Assembly: GCF_000148525.1 (NCBI RefSeq)
Contig: NZ_AEDU01000023.1
Span: forward strand, 1 to 64,000
Source of the DNA: Streptococcus mitis SK564
Lineage (GTDB): Bacteria; Bacillota; Bacilli; Lactobacillales; Streptococcaceae
DNA length: 64,000 nt
Direction of reading: 5' to 3'
The notes under the pieces are model-generated. The model did not search any database. It worked only from the letters and a program-made list of their open reading frames with translations, and was not told the DNA's origin. The stretch's first letter is position 1. The number at the start of each line of letters is the position of its first letter. The position numbers and the translations under genes were made by a program. Shown piece by piece: positions 48,847-57,670 of the stretch.

Positions 48847-49677
48847 TTAATTGCTTTTTCTTAACAGTTTCATAAAAATAAACTGTCTGACAAATCCTGG
48901 ACAAAGGGCAACAATCATCTGAATGGCAACACTCTTGGCATATTCCATGTAAGAAATTTGTCCTCTCTTCAGCATCCGTTGACGAGCCTGACGATAGAGT
49001 TTGAGGTAACGCAGTCCCCCACGACGCTCAAACATCCCTGCTCCGACACGAACCTTACACAAGATTTGATCCAGATTTCCAGTCTTGGCTCCTGCAGCAA
49101 TCATGTTGAGCCAGAGGAGGTCATCCTCCATATAAAGGCCATCTTCATAATTGCCTGCCTTGAGAACCATATTCTTCTTGAACATAACAGTCATGTGGTT
49201 AAAGGCACTTCTCATCCTTTGATAAGCTACAATATCTGCATGCTGGGTTGGAACACGACGGTAAGAAACAATCTCATCAGGATTATCAATAAATTCTGCA
49301 ATATGGCCACCTAATAGGTCAAGATTGTCCTTCTCCATTAACTGAACCTGTTTCTCAAAACGATCTGGAACAGCTATATCATCCGTATCCATACGGGCAA
49401 TAATATCATACTGGCACTGTAAAACACCGTATCGAAGAGCCAGACCCAAACCTTGATTTTCTTCTAAGGGGCAACGTTTCACTGGAATATCAGACTCAGC
49501 TTCAAGCTGGTCTAATACCTGATAGAGCTCAGGTGTCAAAGGCCCATCCTCAACCAGAACCAATTCGCTCGGTTTCAGGGTCTGATTTTGAACACTCTCA
49601 ATAGCATCCTTTAAAAATGTCGGATTTTCCTTGATATAGACCGACATCAATACGCTGATTTTTTGCTTTTCAGACAC
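48847..49677 (-). CDS. Glycosyltransferase family 2
   Basis: 276 residues. GT-A start ISVLMSVYIKENPTFLKDAIESVQNQT, DxD motif in ARMDTDDIA, and EDDLLWLNMI as catalytic region. Adds a sugar to a surface glycan or lipid acceptor. Transcribed towards the CapD-like gene. Confidence 0.88.
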   Translation of the reverse strand: MSEKQKISVLMSVYIKENPTFLKDAIESVQNQTLKPSELVLVEDGPLTPELYQVLDQLEAESDIPVKRCPLEENQGLGLALRYGVLQCQYDIIARMDTDDIAVPDRFEKQVQLMEKDNLDLLGGHIAEFIDNPDEIVSYRRVPTQHADIVAYQRMRSAFNHMTVMFKKNMVLKAGNYEDGLYMEDDLLWLNMIAAGAKTGNLDQILCKVRVGAGMFERRGGLRYLKLYRQARQRMLKRGQISYMEYAKSVAIQMIVALCPGFVRQFIFMKLLRKSN

Positions 49678-49767
49678 AGTTTTTCTCCAATGTATAGATT
49701 TCCTTCCACTATTTTATCATAATTTTCAAGACTTTCCCATTTTTATCTTGAAAGCCAGAAACCTTAC

Positions 49768-49796
49768 TTGACATTATAGTGAAAAAGCCTTAAAAT
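49768..49796 (+). promoter_or_regulatory. Promoter of MFS gene
   Basis: TTGACA, 17-base spacer, TAAAAT. Confidence 0.75.
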
Positions 49797-49831
49797 AAGC
49801 TGTTATTAAAATCAGCTAGAAGAGGTATTTT

Positions 49832-50998
49832 ATGAAAAAGCAATCACTCTTTTTTGTTCCAGGTATTATCCTGATTGGTGTTTCCTTACGGACTCCTTTT
49901 ACTGTTTTACCCATTATTTTGGGAGATATTTCGCAAGGTCTGGGGGTAGAAGTTAGTTCGCTTGGTGTCTTGACCAGCCTGCCTCTCCTTATGTTTACCC
50001 TCTTTTCACCATTTTCTACCCGACTGGCTCAGAAAATCGGCTTGGAGCATCTCTTCACCTACAGCCTCTTCTTCTTGACCATTGGCTCACTTATTCGACT
50101 AATCAATCTGCCCCTGCTCTATCTAGGAACCTTGATGGTTGGGGCAAGTATCGCAGTCATCAATGTGCTGCTTCCTAGTCTTATCCAAGCCAATCAACCA
50201 AAGAAGATTAGTTTTCTGACCACCTTATATGTAACCTCTATGGGGATTGCAACGGCTCTGGCCTCCTATCTGGCTGTGCCTATTACACAGGCCAGTTCTT
50301 GGAAAGGACTTATCATCCTCCTCACCCTGCTCTGCCTAGCAACTTTTTTGCTCTGGCTCCCAAATCACCGCTATAATCACAGACTGGCTCCGCAAACCAA
50401 ACAAAAAAGCAAAACAAAGGTCATGCATAATAAACAGGTCTGGGCAGTGATTGTCTTTGCCGGTTTTCAATCCTTGCTCTTTTACACCGCTATGACCTGG
50501 CTACCTACCATGGCCATCCATGCAGGCCTATCCAGTCACGAAGCTGGCTTGCTGACTTCTATCTTCTCTCTGATTAGCATTCCTTTTTCAATGACCATCC
50601 CAAGCCTGACAACAAGCTTGTCAACTCGCAACCGTCAGCTCATGCTCACTTTGGTCTCACTAGCTGGCGTGGTCGGCATTTCCATGCTCTTTTTCCCAAT
50701 CAATCATTTCATTTACTGGCTTGCCATCCATCTCCTCATCGGAACCGCAACCAGCGCCCTCTTCCCTTATCTCATGGTCAACTTTTCACTCAAGACAAGC
50801 GCTCCTGAAAAGACAGCCCAATTGTCCGGCCTATCTCAAACAGGAGGCTATATCCTAGCAGCCTTTGGGCCAACCCTCTTTGGTTACAGTTTTGACCTTT
50901 TCCACTCTTGGGTACCAGCTGTAGCTGCCCTCTTGCTCGTCGATATTCTGATGACTGTAGCCCTCTTTACAGTAGACAGAGCTGATAAAATTCTCTAA
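49832..50998 (+). CDS. MFS transporter (CynX/NimT-like)
   Basis: 388 residues, twelve helices. N-terminal GIILIGVSLRTPFTVLPIILGDI matches CynX/NimT-type proteins. Has its own promoter and a terminator. Substrate unknown. Confidence 0.85.
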   Translation: MKKQSLFFVPGIILIGVSLRTPFTVLPIILGDISQGLGVEVSSLGVLTSLPLLMFTLFSPFSTRLAQKIGLEHLFTYSLFFLTIGSLIRLINLPLLYLGTLMVGASIAVINVLLPSLIQANQPKKISFLTTLYVTSMGIATALASYLAVPITQASSWKGLIILLTLLCLATFLLWLPNHRYNHRLAPQTKQKSKTKVMHNKQVWAVIVFAGFQSLLFYTAMTWLPTMAIHAGLSSHEAGLLTSIFSLISIPFSMTIPSLTTSLSTRNRQLMLTLVSLAGVVGISMLFFPINHFIYWLAIHLLIGTATSALFPYLMVNFSLKTSAPEKTAQLSGLSQTGGYILAAFGPTLFGYSFDLFHSWVPAVAALLLVDILMTVALFTVDRADKIL

Positions 50999-51027
50999 AC
51001 TTCTAGTTTTTCCTAGAAGTTTTTTTA
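50998..51027 (+). terminator. Terminator after MFS gene
   Basis: AACTTCTAG-TTTTT-CCTAGAAGTTTTTTT. Confidence 0.85.
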
Positions 51028-51120
51028 TATATAAAAATTTTACACATTTCTCTTGACAGGGCTTTCTTTTAGATGTACAATATATGTGTAGAAAAATTAT
51101 ATATAAAAATCCTACACATT
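51026..51120 (+). promoter_or_regulatory. PadR-operon promoter between two operator-like repeats
   Basis: TTGACA (51053-51058), 17 bases, TACAAT (51076-51081). Nearly the same 23-base sequence lies before it (51026-51048) and after it (51098-51120), differing only at TT/CC. The second copy also pairs with ATGTGTAG at 51084 as an inverted repeat. This suits autorepression by PadR. Confidence 0.75.
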
Positions 51121-51137
51121 AGAAAAGGAGGTTTCCC

Positions 51138-51464
51138 ATGTACTTTCCAACATCCTCTGCCTTGATTGAATTTCTCATCTTGGCCGTACTGGAAAAAGGG
51201 GATTCTTATGGTTATGAGATTAGCCAAACCATTAAGCTGATCGCTAATATCAAAGAATCCACACTCTATCCCATTCTCAAAAAATTGGAAGGCAATAGCT
51301 TTCTGACAACCTATTCTAGAGAGTTCCAAGGTCGCATGCGCAAATACTACTCCTTGACAAATGGTGGTATAGAACAGCTCTTGACCCTAAAAGATGAATG
51401 GGCACTCTATACAGACACCATCAATGGCATCATAGAAGGGAGTATCCGCCATGACAAGAACTGA
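51138..51464 (+). CDS. PadR-family transcriptional repressor
   Basis: 108 residues. Winged helix with LIEFLILAVLEKGDSYGYEI and STLYPILKKLEGNSFLTTY. First gene of a PadR-DUF1700-DUF4097-like operon, with overlaps of 14 and 8 bases. Typically senses envelope stress, phenolics or drugs and represses its own operon. Confidence 0.9.
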   Translation: MYFPTSSALIEFLILAVLEKGDSYGYEISQTIKLIANIKESTLYPILKKLEGNSFLTTYSREFQGRMRKYYSLTNGGIEQLLTLKDEWALYTDTINGIIEGSIRHDKN

Positions 51465-52044
51465 ATACCTGACTCAGCTAGAACTCTATCTCAAGAAACT
51501 ACCTGAAGCTGACCGTATCGAAGCCATGGACTATTTCAGAGAGCTCTTTGACGATGCTGGAGTCGAAGGAGAAGAAGAACTCATCGCTAGTTTGGGAACT
51601 CCCAAAGAAGCAGCCCACGAGGTTCTCTCCAATCTTCTCGATAAAAAAATCAATGAAGCACCTGCTCAAAAAAATAACCGACAAATTTTACATATCGCCT
51701 TGTTAGCCCTCCTTGCAGCACCCATCGGTATTCCTCTGGGAATCGCCATCCTAGTGACCCTGTTCGCAATCCTTGTGGCAGCCTTGACTGTCATCTTGGC
51801 TTTCTTTGCGGTTTCCATACTTGGTATCATCGGCGGATTCCTATTTTTAGTTGAAAGTTTCACTGTCCTAGCCCAAGCCAAATCAGCCTTTATCTTGATT
51901 TTCGGTTCTGGTTTACTAGCCATCGGTGCTTCTTCGCTAGTTTTACTAGGCATTTCCTATGTAGCTCGCTTCTTCGGTCTACTCATTGTTCGCTTGGTGC
52001 AATTTGTTCTTAAAAAAGGAAAGAGAGGTGACCAGCATGCGTAA
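51451..52044 (+). CDS. DUF1700 (HAAS-domain) membrane protein
   Basis: 197 residues. N-terminal HAAS part (MTRTEYLTQLELYLKKLPEADR to about 60), then four helices. Overlaps padR. Family usually cotranscribed with PadR and DUF4097 proteins. Confidence 0.88.
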   Translation: MTRTEYLTQLELYLKKLPEADRIEAMDYFRELFDDAGVEGEEELIASLGTPKEAAHEVLSNLLDKKINEAPAQKNNRQILHIALLALLAAPIGIPLGIAILVTLFAILVAALTVILAFFAVSILGIIGGFLFLVESFTVLAQAKSAFILIFGSGLLAIGASSLVLLGISYVARFFGLLIVRLVQFVLKKGKRGDQHA

Positions 52045-52948
52045 ATTGACAAAAGGATTTCTCATTTTTGGTGTGGTGACTACCGTTATCGGCTTTATCC
52101 TGCTCTTTGTAGGTATCCAATCTGATGGGATTAAGAGCCTACTTTCCATGTCCAAAGAACCTGTCTATGATAGCCGTACGGAAGAGCTAACCTTTGGCAA
52201 GGAAGTCGAAAACCTAGAAATTACTCTCCACCAACACGCGCTGACCATCACAGACTCTTTCGATGATCAAATCCACATTTCCTATCATCCATCACTTTCT
52301 GCTCACCATGATCTTATCACCAATCAGAACGATAGAACTCTGAGTCTCACTGATAAGAAACTATCTGAAAGTCCATTTATCTCTTCTGGAATTGATGGGA
52401 TTCTCCATATTGTAAGTAGTTCATCTAATCGTTTTAATGATGTCATCATCGGACTACCGAAAGGGAGAACTCTAAAAGGGATCAACATCTCAGCCAATCG
52501 CGGACAAACCACCATCATAAATGCTAGCCTTGAAAATGCGACCCTCAATACAAACGGCTATATCCTCCGAATTGAAGGAAGTCGTATCAAAAACAGTAAA
52601 CTCACAACTCCCAATATCGTCAATATCTTTGATACAGACCTTACAGATAGTCAGCTAGAGTCAACAGAACATCACTTCCACGCTGAAAATATCCAAGTCC
52701 ATGGTAAGGTTGAACTGACTGCCAAAGATTATCTCCGAATCATCCTAGACCAGAAAGAGAGCCAACGAATTAATTGGGATGTCTCAAGTAACTATGGGTC
52801 TATCTTCCAATTCACAAGAGAAGAGCCTGAATCAAGAGGTACGGAATTAAGCAACCCTTACAAAACTGAAAAAACCGATGTCAAGGATCAACTCATTGCG
52901 AGATCTGATGATGATATTGAGCTAATATCCACACCAAGCAGACGTTGA
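52037..52948 (+). CDS. DUF4097-like putative adhesin / envelope-stress protein
   Basis: 303 residues from the ATG at 52037 (GAGAGGTG upstream). One N-terminal helix (about 6-27), then a beta-helix-like repeat region (FDDQIHISYHP, GLPKGRTLKGINISANRG, ENATLNTNGYILRIEGS) and a charged tail. Third gene of the PadR operon. Confidence 0.8.
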   Translation: MRKLTKGFLIFGVVTTVIGFILLFVGIQSDGIKSLLSMSKEPVYDSRTEELTFGKEVENLEITLHQHALTITDSFDDQIHISYHPSLSAHHDLITNQNDRTLSLTDKKLSESPFISSGIDGILHIVSSSSNRFNDVIIGLPKGRTLKGINISANRGQTTIINASLENATLNTNGYILRIEGSRIKNSKLTTPNIVNIFDTDLTDSQLESTEHHFHAENIQVHGKVELTAKDYLRIILDQKESQRINWDVSSNYGSIFQFTREEPESRGTELSNPYKTEKTDVKDQLIARSDDDIELISTPSRR

Positions 52949-52973
52949 CAAAAGCGCTTACATCTGCTACTAT
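52945..52973 (+). promoter_or_regulatory. Promoter with cre-like sequence for gene at 53010
   Basis: TTGACA, 17-base spacer, TACTAT. The -35 and spacer also read ACAAAAGCGCTTACAT (52948-52963), 14 of 16 matches to cre. It starts inside the stop region of the previous gene. Confidence 0.6.
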
Positions 52974-53009
52974 AGAAGCATATTTATCTAACCAAAAGGA
53001 GGTTCTACC

Positions 53010-54074
53010 ATGAAACAAGAATGGTTTGAAAGTAATGATTTTGTAAAAACAACAAGCAAGAACAAGCCTGAAGAGCAAGCTCAAGAGGTTGCAGACAAGA
53101 CTGAAGAAATGATAGCTGATCTCGATACACCAATTGAAAAAAATACTCAAGTAGAGGAGGAAGTCTCTCAAGCTGCAGTCGAATTGGAAAGCCAGCAAGA
53201 AGAAAAAATTGAAACTCCTGAAGACGGTGAAGCGAGAACAGAAATAGAAGAAAAGAAGGCATCTAATTCTACTGAAGAAGAGCCAGACCTTCCTAAAGAA
53301 ACAGAAAAAGTCACTATGGCTGAAGAAAGCCAAGAAGCTCTTCCTCAGCAAAAAACAACCATGAAAGAGCCGCTTCTTCTCAGTAAATCCTTAGAAAGTC
53401 CCTATATCCCCGACCAAGCTCCAAAATCGACGGATAAATGGAAAGAGCAAGTGCTTGATTTTTGGTCTTGGCTAGTGGAAGCAATCAAATCTCCTACAAG
53501 CAAGCTTGAAACAAGTAGCACACACAGCTACACAGCCTTTCTCTTGCTCATTCTATTTTCTGCGTCTTCCTTTTTCTTTAGTATCTACCACATCAAACAT
53601 GCTTACTATGGACATATAGCAACTATAAACAGCCACTTCCCTGAGCAACTAGCACCTTTAACTCTCTTTTCTATCATCTCTATCCTAGTAGCGACAACAC
53701 TCTTCTTCTTTTCATTCCTCTTGGGTAGTTTCGTCGTGAGACGATTTATCTACCAAGAAAAGGACTGGACGCTGGAAAAGGTTCTCCAACAATATAGTCA
53801 ACTCTTGGCAATTCCAATCTTCCTAACTGCTATTGCTAGTTTCTTTGCCTTCTTTGACAGCCTACGATTTTCAGCCCTCTTGTGTGTGATTAGCATTGGA
53901 ATCATTCTGCTCGCTAGCCTCCATATCATTACGAGACCTAGTCAAGCAAGTGAAACCGACTCCTTCTATCAGTTATTCTTATCTGTCCTTGTGAACGGAG
54001 TCATTATCCTCCTCTTCTTTGTAGCTGAAGTGGCACTGATTGGAGATTACCTTCGTATCTTGGCCCTTCTTTAA
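53010..54074 (+). CDS. Membrane protein with acidic N-terminal domain, unknown
   Basis: 354 residues. The first 130 or so are Glu/Lys-rich and probably disordered or coiled (EEQAQEVADKTEEMIAD and similar). Five or six helices follow from about 165. No catalytic motif. It has its own promoter with a CcpA-like site, while located next to the PadR operon. Function unknown. Confidence 0.75.
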   Translation: MKQEWFESNDFVKTTSKNKPEEQAQEVADKTEEMIADLDTPIEKNTQVEEEVSQAAVELESQQEEKIETPEDGEARTEIEEKKASNSTEEEPDLPKETEKVTMAEESQEALPQQKTTMKEPLLLSKSLESPYIPDQAPKSTDKWKEQVLDFWSWLVEAIKSPTSKLETSSTHSYTAFLLLILFSASSFFFSIYHIKHAYYGHIATINSHFPEQLAPLTLFSIISILVATTLFFFSFLLGSFVVRRFIYQEKDWTLEKVLQQYSQLLAIPIFLTAIASFFAFFDSLRFSALLCVISIGIILLASLHIITRPSQASETDSFYQLFLSVLVNGVIILLFFVAEVALIGDYLRILALL

Positions 54075-54079
54075 ACTTC

Positions 54080-54231
54080 ATACTCTTCGAAAATCTCTTC
54101 AAACCACGTCAGCTTCGCCTTACCGTAGATATATGTTCCTGACTTTGTCAGTCTTATCTACAACCTCAAAACAGTGTTTTGAGCAGCCTGCGGCTAGCTT
54201 CCTAGTTTGCTCTTTGATTTTCATTGAGTAG
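54080..54231 (+). repeat. BOX element (boxA-boxB-boxC)
   Basis: ATACTCTTCGAAAATCTCTTC, CGCCTTACCGTAG, CTGACTTTGTCAG, AACCTCAAAACAGTGTTTTGAG, GATTTTCATTGAGTA: the full BOX order. Confidence 0.9.
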
Positions 54232-54232
54232 C

Positions 54233-54259
54233 AATCCTGTCTTTCATGGCAGGATTTTT
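54233..54259 (+). terminator. Terminator following BOX
   Basis: AATCCTG ... CAGGATTTTT. Confidence 0.7.
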
Positions 54260-54297
54260 CTATGCCAAAAAAGCAAGTCGATTGACCTGCTTCTGCT

Positions 54298-55158
54298 TTA
54301 CTTTTCTTGTGCTAATGCTTTAAAATATTTGTCTAAGATGGGTTGCACTTCTAATTGATTGGCATCTAGTTGGTGGTAAGATGCTGATGGTAGTGACTCT
54401 AGGAATTTTGCATAGTCCAAGCGGGCAATGGCTTCATAGTCTTCTGGTTTAGAGCCATCTCCTGTAATTTGAACCAAGTCAATCTCCCACTGCACTTCCT
54501 TATCCACCAATTGCTCCATATAGACTGCAGGAACAAACGGTTCTCTCGGCAAAATAGTCTTGACTCCTTGAGCCAGATGGTAAACGCCATGCACTTTTCC
54601 TTCTCCATCCTGATAGAAGGAAACTCTTGCAAAGTAGGCGTCTGTCTCTTGAACCGCACGCACACACGCTTCAAATTGAGCCAAGCCGTCTTCCTCTAAA
54701 AAGCTTTTTAAGTCCTCATGACTAAAGAAAACAGGATTAAAAATTCCTTGGCAAATCGTAAAACGGGCTGCAGTGTCTGTCAGATAGGCTTGAATACTTG
54801 CTTGGAAATAAGCTTCAAAGTCAAAGCCATCTAGTCCTTCAATATCAGTCCCTGTATAAGCAAGCAGGGCATCTAAAAATGCTTTGATAATCTGCCAGTC
54901 TGTCTTTGTTAGTAGCTCAGGAAGATCGACACGGTAAGCCTTTTGACCATCAGCATAACTAACCTTAAAAAGAAATTGTGATTGCCCCACTATCGCACAC
55001 TCGATATACTCAAGACGGTTAAGAGGCTGACGAAGATAGACTGCATCATAACTATGCGACTCCAAACCATCTACCAAGGCCAAGATTGACTTGGCAGTCA
55101 AAATCTCCTGTTCTCCTAAAACGCTCTGTTTATTTGGAATAAAAAATGTTTTCGCCAT
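54298..55158 (-). CDS. DUF4299-like protein, unknown
   Basis: 286 residues from the ATG at 55158, beginning MAKTFFIPNKQSVLGEQEIL. The frame extends 52 codons upstream, but that part overlaps the trhO end and a promoter-like TATACT and looks noncoding. No ribosome site is clear, and MSPV four codons upstream is an alternative. Soluble, acidic, without motifs I know; similar to conserved streptococcal proteins of unknown role. Confidence 0.75.
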   Translation of the reverse strand: MAKTFFIPNKQSVLGEQEILTAKSILALVDGLESHSYDAVYLRQPLNRLEYIECAIVGQSQFLFKVSYADGQKAYRVDLPELLTKTDWQIIKAFLDALLAYTGTDIEGLDGFDFEAYFQASIQAYLTDTAARFTICQGIFNPVFFSHEDLKSFLEEDGLAQFEACVRAVQETDAYFARVSFYQDGEGKVHGVYHLAQGVKTILPREPFVPAVYMEQLVDKEVQWEIDLVQITGDGSKPEDYEAIARLDYAKFLESLPSASYHQLDANQLEVQPILDKYFKALAQEK

Positions 55159-55279
55159 AACTGGACTCATTTGAAATCGTTTACATACAGTATACCTTAT
55201 TTTTCTGAAAGATACAGAAACAAACTTTAGATTTTTGAGTACAAAGCATAGAAAAACAGCCCCTGAGGACTGTTTGATA

Positions 55280-56266
55280 TTATACAGTAACTGCTTGATC
55301 CAAGATTTCACCAATAGCGGCTAGGCGCTCGACAACTTCTGCTTGTGTCAATTCATTTTCTAAAACATAGCGGTTACGCGGGTGAACACGGCACTCGTGT
55401 GAGCATCCACGAAGGTACTTGTCTTCATTTTCTTCTGATGTCAAGATACGACGGTTACAGAATGGATTTCCACAGTTGACATAACGTTCACATGGTGTTC
55501 CGTCAAACCAGTCTTTCCCTACGATGGTTGGGTTGACATGGTTGACATCAACGGCGATACGCTCGTCAAAGACGTACATTTTCCCATCCCAAAGTTCACC
55601 TTGGACTTCTGGGTCTTTACCGTAAGTTGCAATTCCTCCGTGCAATTGGCCGACATCTTTGTAGCCTTCACGGACCATCCAACCTGAGAATTTCTCACAG
55701 CGAACGCCACCTGTACAATAAACTACGACACGTTTGTCCATGAATTTTTCCTTGTTGTCACGGACCCATTGTGGTAACTCACGGAAGTTGCGGATGTCTG
55801 GGCGGATAGCTCCACGGAAATGTCCTAGGTCATACTCATAGTCGTTACGTGTGTCAAGGACAACGGTATCTTCGTCAAGAAGAGCTTCCTTAAACTCTTT
55901 TGGAGACAAGTAAGCACCTGTTGTTTCAAGTGGGTTGATGTCGTTGTCAAAGTCGTTGTCTTCCAAACCAAGGTGGACAATCTCTTTCTTGTAGCGAACA
56001 AACATCTTCTTGAAGGCTTGTTCACTTTCTTCGTCAATCTTGAACCAGAGGTCTTCCATGCCTGGGAGGCTGTGAACGTAGTCCATGTATTTTTGAGTTG
56101 TTTCATAATCCCCTGAAACTGTTCCGTTAATGCCCTCGTCAGCGACTAGGATACGGCCTTTAAGGCCGATTGATTTACAGAAAGCCAAGTGGTCTGCAGC
56201 AAATTGCTCTGCATTTTCAATTGGAGTGTAAAGGTAGTAAAGTAAGACACGAATATCTTTTGCCAT
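55280..56266 (-). CDS. trhO: tRNA uridine(34) hydroxylase TrhO, rhodanese type
   Basis: 328 residues from the ATG at 56266. UPF0176 N-terminal domain ([18 protein letters not shown]), rhodanese domain (about 120-215) with active-site [10 protein letters not shown], then a Cys-rich C-terminal part ([22 protein letters not shown]). Forms 5-hydroxyuridine at tRNA position 34. The upstream frame to 56311 has no start signal. Confidence 0.92.
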   Translation of the reverse strand: MAKDIRVLLYYLYTPIENAEQFAADHLAFCKSIGLKGRILVADEGINGTVSGDYETTQKYMDYVHSLPGMEDLWFKIDEESEQAFKKMFVRYKKEIVHLGLEDNDFDNDINPLETTGAYLSPKEFKEALLDEDTVVLDTRNDYEYDLGHFRGAIRPDIRNFRELPQWVRDNKEKFMDKRVVVYCTGGVRCEKFSGWMVREGYKDVGQLHGGIATYGKDPEVQGELWDGKMYVFDERIAVDVNHVNPTIVGKDWFDGTPCERYVNCGNPFCNRRILTSEENEDKYLRGCSHECRVHPRNRYVLENELTQAEVVERLAAIGEILDQAVTV

Positions 56267-56397
56267 AAGATTTGTTCTCTTTTCTATTCTTAAATTTTCA
56301 GAATTTTTCATCTAACTATACTAGTATACCTGCTTGAGAAAACGAATGCAATTTATTTGACTGGAAATTGTAGAAGGTGGCCTGTCCCTGCACTTCA

Positions 56398-56694
56398 TCA
56401 GTAACCATAGCGAATAGCAGATAATTCTCTCAATTTTTTGATCTGCCTAGCTTGACTTTCTGAAAAACTTAGCTTGTTATCAATCAATACGCGCGCAAGG
56501 TCAACGTTCATTTGACTCAAAATAAATGGAGTAGAGGTCCCATCGTCCTCTAATCGTCTTTTATAAATCACTAACTGATTTTTCAAAGGAGCAAGTTGAG
56601 GCGTATCCTTTATATCTTCCAATAGATGATTTATGATAGTCATGGCTTCACAACGTCTTTCACTTCCTCCTGCAAACCATTTTAATGGTGTCAT
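56398..56694 (-). CDS. Bacteriocin immunity protein (enterocin A immunity type)
   Basis: 98 residues from the ATG at 56694, beginning MTPLKWFAGGSERRCEAM; four more codons upstream (56706) are possible but too close to AAGGA. Helical bundle pattern (IINHLLEDI, LKNQLVIYKRRLEDD, ALARVL-like) matches the EntA immunity family, which protects against pediocin-like peptides. No bacteriocin gene is next to it, so it is an orphan. Confidence 0.75.
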   Translation of the reverse strand: MTPLKWFAGGSERRCEAMTIINHLLEDIKDTPQLAPLKNQLVIYKRRLEDDGTSTPFILSQMNVDLARVLIDNKLSFSESQARQIKKLRELSAIRYGY

Positions 56695-56749
56695 TCTTAT
56701 TTTCATCCTTAAATTGAAAAACTATCATTCCTAACTCTCGCGTCAGTAT

Positions 56750-57439
56750 TTAACCAAACACCCTCTGTAAAAAAGTCAGCAAAAATGGTAATGTCGCGAA
56801 AATATTATTAATCACATGCACCGCATAGGAAGGATAAATGCTCTTGGTATAGCGGGTCAAACTAGCAAAGATGATGCCAGATGTTGCAAAGACGAAGATA
56901 TCTAACAAACTAGGCAGGCTTGAAAAATGAGGAAGAGCAAATAAAATTGACGGAAGAAGCAAATCAAGGCCAAATCTCGAATGCTTAAAAAAGGCGTGTT
57001 GCAGTAATCCTCTATAGATTAGCTCTTCCATAAGTGGAGTCAGAAAGAACAAAGTTATATAGATACCTAGCTCAGCAAAGTTGGTCCCACTATAACCGAT
57101 CAATACAGCCCAACCTTCAGCAGTTGACTGAACATGTTTAGCTGTCTGAACGTTAAAAGAGATCTGGAGCACTACCACTAGTACTGTCAAAATCGAATAC
57201 CAAAGCCATTTTTTTCTTGGAATGTGAAAGAGATAACCATGACCTGTCTTAACCAGAATCCAAATCATGACTCCGCTAAATAGCAAACTCAAGAGATTTT
57301 GAATCCAGACGAAATTTCCAATCTGGGAAGAAAATTGCCAATAATTTTGGACAATAAGCGTCAGCTGAGAAAGGCCAAATACGAAAAATAAGTAAGAGAA
57401 GATAGCAATCATCTTGAATAGAATCTGATACTTTTTCAT
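56750..57439 (-). CDS. CPBP family intramembrane metalloprotease
   Basis: 229 residues from the ATG at 57439 (AAAGGAGAG). Eight or so helices. EELIYRGLL, FALPHFSSL and HVINNIF carry the motif residues. It precedes the immunity gene on the same strand, and the two likely act in bacteriocin self-protection. Confidence 0.85.
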   Translation of the reverse strand: MKKYQILFKMIAIFSYLFFVFGLSQLTLIVQNYWQFSSQIGNFVWIQNLLSLLFSGVMIWILVKTGHGYLFHIPRKKWLWYSILTVLVVVLQISFNVQTAKHVQSTAEGWAVLIGYSGTNFAELGIYITLFFLTPLMEELIYRGLLQHAFFKHSRFGLDLLLPSILFALPHFSSLPSLLDIFVFATSGIIFASLTRYTKSIYPSYAVHVINNIFATLPFLLTFLQRVFG

Positions 57440-57583
57440 AGAAACTCTCCTTTGTAAACTCGGAACATCTCTAATATAAGCCATATTCCCCCAAATCCTT
57501 ACTCAAAATCCTAAATAGTGCTTGAGATTTCCTGAATAGTTAAATAGGGATAAGAAAAACATGGATATCTATGCCCTTGTTTC

Positions 57584-57624
57584 AAAAAATCACTGCCTCC
57601 CCTAGAGAACTAAGGAAGGCAGTG
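57584..57624 (-). terminator. Terminator after glycan-binding protein gene
   Basis: TCACTGCCT ... AGGCAGTGA followed by TTTTTT on the minus strand. Confidence 0.85.
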
Positions 57625-57670
57625 ATCACATTTTTAGGAATTAGGAATGAATACACGAAATCAATTGATC

